A DNA stretch of 9,137 nucleotides, from positions 1 to 9,137 of the forward strand of contig JAHCIE010000108.1 in assembly GCA_026129385.1 (NCBI GenBank). The letters run 5' to 3'. Position 1 is the first letter of the stretch. Every line of letters begins with the position of its first letter. Below, piece by piece: positions 1 through 6,251 of this stretch. Both the position numbers and the translations under genes were made by a program. The DNA is from Anaerolineae bacterium (lineage in GTDB: Bacteria; Chloroflexota; Anaerolineae; Epilineales; JAHCIE01). The notes under the pieces were generated by a model. It did no database searches and was not told the origin of the DNA. It saw only the letters and a list, made by a program, of their open reading frames with translations.

Positions 1-608
1 CGCTGACGGACCAGGTGGGGGAACTGGTCATCACCGAGCCGATGCCGTCGATGCCCATCTACTTCTGGAATGATCCCGACGGCCAGCGTTACCTGAGCAG
101 CTACTTCACCATGTACCCCGGTGTGTGGCGGCACGGCGACTGGATCAAGATCACGCCGCGCGGCAGCGCGGTCATCTACGGCCGCTCCGACTCGACCCTC
201 AACCGCATGGGCGTGCGCATGGGGACCAGTGAGTTCTACAGCGTGGTGGAGAGCCTGCCAGAGGTGATGGACAGCCTGGTGATCGACCTGGAAGCGATGG
301 GGGCCGACGGCTACATGCCCCTGTTCGTCGTGCTACGCCCCGGCGTCGATCTGGACGACGCCCTCAAGGCGCGCATCAAGGCCCGCATCCGCGACAGCCT
401 GTCGCCGCGCCACGTCCCCGACGACATCATCGAGATCACCGAAGTACCGCGCACGCTGAACGGCAAGAAGATGGAAGTGCCCATCAAGAAGATTCTCATG
501 GGCGCGGACCCCCACCAGGCCGCCAACCCTGACAGTATGGCGAACCCGGCGGCGCTGAAGCCGTTCGTGGCGCTGGCCCAGCGGCGCGGACAAGAGGGAA
601 GAACTTAG
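1..608 (+). CDS. Acetoacetyl-CoA synthetase (acetoacetate-CoA ligase), C-terminal part, cut by window start
   Basis: Adenylate-forming (ANL) enzyme that activates acetoacetate to acetoacetyl-CoA with ATP and CoA in the cytoplasm, feeding ketone-body or polyhydroxybutyrate carbon into central metabolism. About 201 C-terminal residues are visible of a family usually near 650. The frame is open to the window edge (LTDQVGELVITEP), so the GTG at 15 is not a real start. Visible family features are the 'GVWRHGDW' stretch, the hinge 'GRSDSTLNRMGVRMGTSE' (codons near 180-235) that distinguishes acetoacetyl-CoA from acetyl-CoA synthetases, and the A10 motif 'RTLNGKKMEVPIKKIL' with the catalytic lysine encoded near 465. 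The TAG stop (606-608) overlaps the stop of the convergent endonuclease gene. The last residues (RRGQEGRT) lie right at the edge of the lower-G+C island, so the extreme tail may have been altered by the insertion. Confidence 0.94.
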   Translation, partial: LTDQVGELVITEPMPSMPIYFWNDPDGQRYLSSYFTMYPGVWRHGDWIKITPRGSAVIYGRSDSTLNRMGVRMGTSEFYSVVESLPEVMDSLVIDLEAMGADGYMPLFVVLRPGVDLDDALKARIKARIRDSLSPRHVPDDIIEITEVPRTLNGKKMEVPIKKILMGADPHQAANPDSMANPAALKPFVALAQRRGQEGRT

Positions 609-2170
609 TACGGACCAAGGAACCGCTCCCCGTTGAAGTGTATAAGGTGATCGGGGGCGTCGGCTACCCAGACCTCGGTCTCCCACGATATGTCCTTGAG
701 ATAGCGGGCCATGGTCCGGCGGTCCAGAAAAGCAGTGACGAATACAAGTCCTGCTGAGGATTGCTGGAAGATCTCTTGTAGCTCGGCTCGCCGCTTCGGA
801 TCGACCGGGCCATGACTCGTCACCGCCTCAATCAAGACCAACCAGTTCATCTTCTCGAAATGCACGACGACATCAGGCATTTTGCCATGACTATCGACCG
901 TGACACCAAGGCGCTTGAGAACATCCGGCTTGAAGAAAGCCCACTTGGCATCTGTGTCGCCAACATACACCAAGATGCCGTTGGGCGTGAAACGTGGGCA
1001 GAACTCGTTCACTATTGCCTCGACGAGGACGTTCTGACCTCCGGGGGACAGTGAAATGTCCTGCTCGCTAATGCGGAGCGGTATTCGGGTCATCTCTCGA
1101 CCCGCTGCATACCGCCGCCTCACCACTTCAAGGGAGGATAAGTACGCCCTCAACTTCTGCTCCCACTTAGGTGTTTCGAAGGAACGCAGCACTTCGAGTG
1201 CTTCCTCTTCAATCTGATAGACATTCTTGCCGGAATTGATCGGGCGAAGCGGATCATCGGGATTCTGCATAACTAACCCAGCTGCTAAGAATTGATGAAT
1301 TGTCTGCCGTCGCACGGTCTCGCGTGTATTCGGGGCGTATCGCCTACCGTAGTGAGTGGCAAAGAATTCCATCATAGGGGTGATACCAAGCATAGGATTC
1401 GTCGCTTGATCCCAAGCGGTGGACGGCGACAAGTCGAGAAGAGCAAGCAGCGTAAGCGCTGACCGCTCGTTCTGCTGCTGTGGCGGAAAGCCTAGCTCCT
1501 TCAGTGCCCTTTGGGCCTCAGCTAGTCGCTGCTTTACAGCCAGCGGATCCAACTGCGAGAGATGCTGATCCATGGCTCGCAGAACCTCCTGAACATGCTG
1601 GTCAACTTCGGCCTGGGATGGAAACCTGTCGGTAATGAGATATCCCAATGATTCTAATTGTTCGCGCGAAGGATATTGGAGACGGCGCAGGTCCGCAGCG
1701 TTGACTTGGGTATGTCCGCTGAACTGTCGAAAGTATTCATCGACAAAAGTGGAGTTAAGATATACCGTCAGGCCCTTCGCCAATACGGTATCCAGTCCTG
1801 CGCCATTGCTGTGATAGTAGTTCAGATGGTTCTCTACACCCACGTAGGGGGCATCGAAGTGAGTAGCATCATATAGAGCGGCTACGACACGCCGGGCTTC
1901 CTCCTTAGCAGAGAATCTCTTGACTAGAACATAGCAGGAAGACGGAACCAGAAGGGGCCGGCTTTCCGGGCTATTCACAATGTACTGGGGCTTCTTGCTA
2001 GACCCTACAGGCCAGGTGATAGCTCCCTTCGACAAGTTCTGCGGGTAGAGCAGCGGAACAGTATTATCGCCTTGAGACAATGTGAGCAGATGACGCGCAC
2101 GAAAGTCGACTACCTTTCCTGTGGAGACCATCAATCCGAGATCATCAAGGGTAGTTGTAAGTTTCTGCAC
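605..2170 (-). CDS. BsuBI/PstI-family type II restriction endonuclease fused in frame to the C-terminal (target-recognition) part of an adenine methyltransferase
   Basis: Counting from the GTG at 2170, residues 1-~195 are the C-terminal half of a PstI/BsuBI-type N6-adenine methyltransferase ('LGLMVSTGKVVDFRAR', 'KKPQYI', 'VLVKRFSAKEE', 'ENHLNYYH', 'FRQFSGHTQVNAADLRRL'). Residues ~200-521 are a complete endonuclease. Its N-terminal helical domain has 'QQNERSALTLLALLDL', 'NPMLGITPMMEF' and 'YAPNTRETVRRQTIHQF'. Its catalytic domain has 'GDTDAKW', 'SHGKMPDVVV' (D433), 'LIEAVTSHGPVDPKRR' (E448) and 'WETEVWVADAPDHLIHFNG'. The endonuclease would cut unmethylated foreign DNA; this family classically cuts CTGCAG, but the specificity here is unproven. 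The GTG at 2170 is a poor start, because the AGGAG-like sequence touches it with no spacer. The same frame runs back through 27 readable codons to a TAG at 2252-2254 and then into the methyltransferase N-terminus. An ATG at 1573 with AGGAGGT upstream would give a 322-residue endonuclease of normal family length. G+C is close to half, lower than the neighbours. Confidence 0.92.
   Translation of the reverse strand: MQKLTTTLDDLGLMVSTGKVVDFRARHLLTLSQGDNTVPLLYPQNLSKGAITWPVGSSKKPQYIVNSPESRPLLVPSSCYVLVKRFSAKEEARRVVAALYDATHFDAPYVGVENHLNYYHSNGAGLDTVLAKGLTVYLNSTFVDEYFRQFSGHTQVNAADLRRLQYPSREQLESLGYLITDRFPSQAEVDQHVQEVLRAMDQHLSQLDPLAVKQRLAEAQRALKELGFPPQQQNERSALTLLALLDLSPSTAWDQATNPMLGITPMMEFFATHYGRRYAPNTRETVRRQTIHQFLAAGLVMQNPDDPLRPINSGKNVYQIEEEALEVLRSFETPKWEQKLRAYLSSLEVVRRRYAAGREMTRIPLRISEQDISLSPGGQNVLVEAIVNEFCPRFTPNGILVYVGDTDAKWAFFKPDVLKRLGVTVDSHGKMPDVVVHFEKMNWLVLIEAVTSHGPVDPKRRAELQEIFQQSSAGLVFVTAFLDRRTMARYLKDISWETEVWVADAPDHLIHFNGERFLGPY
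1571..1590 (-). promoter_or_regulatory. Internal Shine-Dalgarno and ATG that would start a separate endonuclease
   Basis: On the minus strand AGGAGGT (1590-1584) lies 10 bases before an in-frame ATG (1573-1571) at residue 200 of the fused frame. Translation from here gives 322 residues beginning MDQHLSQLDP, matching the usual length of BsuBI/PstI endonucleases (about 316-326). The fused frame could therefore yield a free endonuclease. The site is seen directly; its use is inferred. Confidence 0.6.
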
Positions 2171-2251
2171 CTCCTGGCTGAAACGCGATCCGACCTCGTC
2201 TGTAACAATGTGAATGACGAAGTCGGGATCGCTGGGAGCTACGACCTCACG

Positions 2252-2254
2252 CTA
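2252..2254 (-). other. In-frame TAG codon interrupting the methyltransferase-endonuclease frame
   Basis: Reading the minus strand from 3121, codon 290 is TAG. On both sides the same frame encodes continuous family sequence: 'DDDYETRRDVA' before, and 'REVVAPSDPDFVIHIVTDEV' followed by 'GSRFSQEVQKLTTTLDDLG' after. No base is gained or lost, so a single substitution (for example from CAG, TAC, TAT or TGG) explains the break. It could be a real nonsense mutation, a sequencing error, or a read-through codon. AACS and rsmG in this window both end in TAG, which argues against genome-wide reassignment. Confidence 0.9.
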
Positions 2255-3121
2255 CGCAACGTCTCGCCTCGTTTCGTAATCATCATCAGCGCTCGTACTG
2301 GACGAAATACAAACGGACTGATGCTCCTGATCCCGTACAGCGCTAACGATGACTGTTTCCTGAAGGACCGTATCATCTCGGAAGACCTGATCTCGAGCAT
2401 CAAAAACATGAATCCGTCTCAGCCGCATCTTATGCAAGAAGAGACGGCGAAACGCCCGGAAGTAAGGGCCGTTGCAGAAACTGCGCGGGGTGATAGAGAC
2501 AAGCTCTCCCTTAGGACCTAGCATCGCCGTAGCCAGAGCAACAAATGCAGCGTAGCTATTCGTGACTTCTATTCCAGCACGACGCAACCGCTTTCCAATT
2601 GTAGAGGTAGCGCCGATCTTGTTGTACGGAGGATTAAGCACACTACACGTAAAGGGAATAAGCGGGGGAGCGAACAGATCTCCCGCTACTATCGGCAAAG
2701 CATGGCTTACGAAATCCTCTTCACGAATATCAGCCTCAAAAGATACTCCCCTCTGCTCACAAAACCATTGACACAACTGCAAAGTCGCGTCTAGATGGCG
2801 GACGAGCCTCTGATCGACTTCATATGCCACTACCTCAACGCTAGTGGGAGGAATGGATCGTGCAAGCGCCTCAACAATAACAGCTGCTGTAAGAACTCCA
2901 CTGCCTGCCCCTGGATCTAGAAGCCGAAGGGCCGGCTCGCGGAACTCAAACATAGATGCCATAAGACGAGCAGTAGACAAAGGGGTTGAGTACTGACCTA
3001 GCTGCGTTCGTCTCCCTTGATCTAGCTGTGCAAACGCCACCTGGCGGATGTACTCAGCCTGGTCCAGCACGTCTATAGGTACTAGGTCCCCGTTTGTGAG
3101 CGAAGCGTAGTGGTCAAGCAT
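2252..3121 (-). CDS. Type II N6-adenine DNA methyltransferase (Eco57I/PstI-like), N-terminal catalytic part, truncated by TAG
   Basis: The modification partner of the endonuclease would transfer a methyl group from S-adenosylmethionine to adenine in the recognition site. The 289 residues carry motif X ('QLGQYSTP', 40-47), motif I for AdoMet binding ('DPGAGSG', 69-75), an acidic 'YEVD' (100-103) as motif II, the catalytic motif IV 'NPPY' (163-166), and 'ELVSITPRSFCNGPYF' (206-221). The target-recognition half is missing here but lies in the same frame beyond the TAG at 2252-2254; joined, the methyltransferase would be about 516 residues, normal for the family. The ATG at 3121 is firm: there is an in-frame TAG upstream at 3136-3134 and no alternative start codon between. 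There is only a weak ribosome-binding site, but a strong promoter with a palindrome lies just upstream. As encoded, the protein has a catalytic core without a target-recognition domain and is probably inactive alone. Confidence 0.9.
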   Translation of the reverse strand: MLDHYASLTNGDLVPIDVLDQAEYIRQVAFAQLDQGRRTQLGQYSTPLSTARLMASMFEFREPALRLLDPGAGSGVLTAAVIVEALARSIPPTSVEVVAYEVDQRLVRHLDATLQLCQWFCEQRGVSFEADIREEDFVSHALPIVAGDLFAPPLIPFTCSVLNPPYNKIGATSTIGKRLRRAGIEVTNSYAAFVALATAMLGPKGELVSITPRSFCNGPYFRAFRRLFLHKMRLRRIHVFDARDQVFRDDTVLQETVIVSAVRDQEHQSVCISSSTSADDDYETRRDVA

Positions 3122-3156
3122 GGCTAAAACACTCTACACCAGAGCGCCGCACATGG

Positions 3157-3172
3157 ATTCATTGCAATGAAT
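3157..3172. repeat. Perfect 16-bp palindrome over the methyltransferase transcription start (putative operator)
   Basis: ATTCATTGCAATGAAT is its own reverse complement. It overlaps the last two bases of the TATAAT box and covers the expected start point (about 3164). Such a position suits repression, either by a controller protein or by the methyltransferase itself. No controller gene is visible in the window. Confidence 0.65.
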
Positions 3173-3198
3173 TATAGCAGCGCCCATCGAGTCGTCCA
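3171..3198 (-). promoter_or_regulatory. Sigma-70-type promoter of the restriction-modification operon
   Basis: On the minus strand a perfect -10 box TATAAT (3176-3171) follows a TGGACG box (3198-3193, 4 of 6 matches to TTGACA) with a 16-bp spacer. Transcription would begin near 3164, leaving a leader of about 43 bases before the ATG at 3121. Confidence 0.65.
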
Positions 3199-3330
3199 GA
3201 GACCAGGGGAAAAGCAGTGGGTCACCGATCACTGTGTTCCTATCAAGCAGTTACTCACTATTCTTTCACAAAAGAGGGTCCTCGGTGCGTACAACTTTCA
3301 CATAATCCGACGTTATACAGGCTGAACACA

Positions 3331-3364
3331 GCGGGCGGAAGAGGGGCCGCCCGCCGCTGGGAGG
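3331..3364 (+). promoter_or_regulatory. G+C-rich leader hairpin and Shine-Dalgarno of the cytochrome gene
   Basis: GCGGGCGG (3331-3338) pairs perfectly with CCGCCCGC (3347-3354) around an 8-base loop. Four bases later comes GGGAGG (3359-3364), then a 4-base spacer and the ATG at 3369. A stem this close to the ribosome site could modulate translation. No convincing promoter was found between 3200 and 3330; TTCACA (3265-3270) and a TATACA-like element (3314-3319) are not well spaced to each other. Confidence 0.4.
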
Positions 3365-3368
3365 CCTC

Positions 3369-4616
3369 ATGCGACGACTCCGGACGCTCCTCTGTCTGAT
3401 GGGCGCGGTTGCCCTCGCCGCGCTCGTGGCAAGGCTGGCGATGGCCGCGCCACCGGGCCAGGCCGACGCGGCGCGCGGCCGTATTCTCGTCAGCGCGGCG
3501 GGCTGCTGGTCGTGCCACGGCCAGAACCTGGCGGGCTACAAGGACGGCGCGCCCGTCGAGCAGCCCGACTCCGCCCCCTTCGGCCAATCCTTCAGCGGCC
3601 CCTTCGGCGTCATCACCGCCAAGAACCTCACCCCCGACCGGGACACCGGCCTCGGCGGTTGGAGCGACGCCGAGATCGAGCGCGCCCTGCGCGAGGGGAC
3701 GAGCCGCGACGGCCACCAGCTTCACCCCCTGATGCCCTTTGCCAACTACGCGGGCCTGGCCGCGCAGGACATCCAGGACATCATCGCCTACCTGCGCAGC
3801 GTGCCCGCCGTGAAGAACGCTGTGCCGCCGACGAGACTCAGCGGTCCCGTGCCGCCCGCTCCGCCGGTCGGCGGCTTCCCGCCCGCCGCGCCCACATCGG
3901 GCGTCGCGCGCGGCGAATACCTGGTGGTCAACGTGGCGGGTTGCGGCGATTGCCACACGCCCAGTAACGCCGTGGGCGCGCCCGACCGCACCAAGATGCT
4001 GGCGGGCAACATCATCCCCACCACCAGAGGCCTCCAGCTTGCGCCGAATATCACCCCCGACCAGAAGACGGGCCTGGGCGCGTGGAACGAGGCGCAGATC
4101 GCGACCTTCCTCCAGACGGGCGAGCGGCCCGGCGGTAAGCCGCGCGCGGCCGGGTTGATGGCTGAGACCATCGGCGTCGGCCACAAGGCGTTCCAGGGCT
4201 TCGGTCTCAGCCAGTTGAGCGACCAGGACCGCCTCGCGATTGCCCAGTACCTCAAGATGATTCCGCCGGTGGAGAACGTCCCGCTGCCGCCGATGGGCGT
4301 TACCCCGGCGCGACCGACGCCGGGGCCGCTGCTCCCGACGCCGACGGCTACGCCCCTCCCCACCCGCACGCCGACCGCCGTGCCCACCGCTCCGTCGACC
4401 ACGGCTGCCACGGCGCAGGCGACGCCGCGCAAGGGGCAACCTACTGCTCCGGCCAGGGCGCAGTCGCCGCTGGCGGCCACGGCCACGGCGAAGGCGTCGC
4501 CGCAGGCCATGCCGCCCACGGGTGAGTTGCCCATACCGCTGGCGGAACTCGTGGGCGGCCTGGGGGCGCTGGCGGGCATTCTGGGTGTGGCGTGGCATCG
4601 CCTGCGGATGAAGTAA
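3369..4616 (+). CDS. Secreted diheme cytochrome c with Pro/Thr-rich stalk and C-terminal membrane or cell-wall anchor
   Basis: Electron carrier acting outside the cytoplasmic membrane. Residues 1-26 form a signal peptide (RR, hydrophobic core, 'AMA' cleavage site). Two cytochrome c domains follow. The first has heme site CWSCH (46-50), a 'NLTPDRDTGLGGWS' segment and M122 in 'HPLMPFANY' as likely sixth ligand. The second has CGDCH (192-196), the matching 'NITPDQKTGLGAW', and M264 as a possible ligand. The repeated layout resembles the cytochrome subunits of membrane alcohol and sugar dehydrogenases, but no dehydrogenase gene is adjacent. A Pro-rich linker (~152-175) separates the domains. Residues ~310-380 are a Pro/Thr/Ala stalk, then MPPTGE (381-386), a hydrophobic segment (~388-408) and a basic tail HRLRMK. 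This resembles a sortase signal with M for L, or a simple tail anchor. The start is supported by GGGAGG four bases upstream. The electron donor and acceptor are unknown. Confidence 0.93.
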   Translation: MRRLRTLLCLMGAVALAALVARLAMAAPPGQADAARGRILVSAAGCWSCHGQNLAGYKDGAPVEQPDSAPFGQSFSGPFGVITAKNLTPDRDTGLGGWSDAEIERALREGTSRDGHQLHPLMPFANYAGLAAQDIQDIIAYLRSVPAVKNAVPPTRLSGPVPPAPPVGGFPPAAPTSGVARGEYLVVNVAGCGDCHTPSNAVGAPDRTKMLAGNIIPTTRGLQLAPNITPDQKTGLGAWNEAQIATFLQTGERPGGKPRAAGLMAETIGVGHKAFQGFGLSQLSDQDRLAIAQYLKMIPPVENVPLPPMGVTPARPTPGPLLPTPTATPLPTRTPTAVPTAPSTTAATAQATPRKGQPTAPARAQSPLAATATAKASPQAMPPTGELPIPLAELVGGLGALAGILGVAWHRLRMK

Positions 4617-4697
4617 GGTTCCCCCCATGGGGACGGGGCGCGGCGTGGCGGCGCGCTCAGGGGGAGGCGTCCCCGCCGCGAGCCTCGTCTCTCACGC

Positions 4698-4731
4698 AAA
4701 CGCGGGTAGGCCAGCTGGCTTACCCGCGTTT
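4698..4731. terminator. Bidirectional terminator-like hairpin between convergent genes
   Basis: A 34-bp inverted repeat centred at 4714/4715 pairs at 16 of 17 positions; the exception is a G-T pair at 4709/4720. It starts with AAACGCGGGTA and ends with TACCCGCGTTT, so either transcript would end in a stable stem followed by a short U run. It lies 82 bases after the cytochrome stop and 165 bases beyond the glyA stop on the other strand. The U runs are short, so termination is likely but not certain. Confidence 0.65.
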
Positions 4732-4740
4732 CGCTTCGAT

Positions 4741-4775
4741 GACCGACGACCGACGACCGACGACCGACGACCGAC
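4741..4775. repeat. Five perfect tandem copies of GACCGAC
   Basis: The 7-base unit GACCGAC is repeated exactly five times and ends in a degenerate CCACGG. It forms the outer left arm of a larger inverted element whose right arm is at 4865-4893. No coding sense was found here. Confidence 0.9.
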
Positions 4776-4791
4776 CACGGACGAGTTGAAG

Positions 4792-4842
4792 GTTGGAAGG
4801 TTGAACATTGCAGGTGAAGACACCGTGCTATAACCTTCCAAC
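4792..4842. repeat. Inverted repeat GTTGGAAGGTT / AACCTTCCAAC
   Basis: Perfect 11-bp arms lie at 4792-4802 and 4832-4842. The 29-base interior holds a second small stem, GGTG (4813-4816) with CACC (4821-4824). With the flanking heptamer arrays this makes a nested, cruciform-like element. Confidence 0.8.
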
Positions 4843-4864
4843 TTTCACCCTGCAACCCTCTGAC

Positions 4865-4893
4865 GGTGGTCGGTGGTCGGTGGTTGGTGGTCG
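4865..4893. repeat. Four tandem copies of GGTGGTC (third copy GGTGGTT)
   Basis: The array ends three bases before the glyA stop codon. Read on the minus strand it is a run of GACCACC units, closely related to the GACCGAC units at 4741-4775, so the two arrays face each other in inverted orientation around the 4792-4842 stem. Confidence 0.8.
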
Positions 4894-4895
4894 CC

Positions 4896-6164
<1,269 letters not shown>

Positions 6165-6195
6165 GGGGCGCTACCTCCTTGTGTGTGGGAATCGA

Positions 6196-6223
6196 AGTAT
6201 AGGCGTGGGCAAGGAGTTGTCAA
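6196..6223 (-). promoter_or_regulatory. glyA promoter
   Basis: On the minus strand a perfect TTGACA (6223-6218), a 16-bp spacer and TATACT (6201-6196, 5 of 6). Transcription would start near 6189, giving a leader of about 25 bases that contains AAGGAGG before the ATG at 6164. Confidence 0.8.
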
Positions 6224-6244
6224 AAACTACCCTAACCCTATAAT
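6217..6244 (+). promoter_or_regulatory. rsmG promoter, predicted to give a leaderless mRNA
   Basis: TTGTCA (6217-6222, 5 of 6), a 16-bp spacer and a perfect TATAAT (6239-6244). The expected start point, seven to eight bases after the -10 box, is the A of the rsmG ATG (6252) or the base before it. No Shine-Dalgarno is present between the -10 box and the ATG (CCTCCGC). The -35 box overlaps the glyA -35 box by five bases. Confidence 0.75.
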
Positions 6245-6251
6245 CCTCCGC

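Larger units (their letters stand above)
3122..3368. other. Divergent intergenic region between the methyltransferase and the cytochrome gene
   Basis: This 247-base gap holds the methyltransferase promoter and palindrome at its left end and the cytochrome leader hairpin at its right end. Between about 3200 and 3330 no gene, RNA or clear terminator was recognised. Base composition changes from the lower-G+C island to the G+C-rich chromosome near 3330, so one island boundary probably falls here. Confidence 0.6.

Noticed and set aside
2168..2180. GTG at 2170 as a genuine start giving a restart after the TAG codon
   Set aside because: The AGGAG sequence touches the GTG with no spacer, and the conserved methyltransferase sequence continues upstream of it, so it is better seen as an internal valine codon.
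2252..2254. TAG reassigned as a sense codon in this genome
   Set aside because: AACS and rsmG in the same window both end with TAG at their expected C-termini, so TAG acts as a stop here.
2072..2521. Plus-strand open frame of 149 residues across the broken part of the methyltransferase
   Set aside because: It is antisense to conserved methyltransferase sequence and has no domain or ribosome site that I recognise.
3200..3330. Riboswitch or promoter in the cytochrome leader
   Set aside because: No recognised riboswitch core was seen, and the TTCACA and TATACA-like boxes are wrongly spaced to form a credible pair.
3258..4855. Minus-strand open frames of 456 and 355 residues opposite the cytochrome gene
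   Set aside because: They mirror the cytochrome codons, are Arg/Gly/Ala-rich or low-complexity, have no recognisable domain, and run into the repeat region.
4741..4893. Heptamer arrays as a CRISPR array
   Set aside because: The units are 7 bases long, directly abutting and without unique spacers, and no cas gene is nearby.
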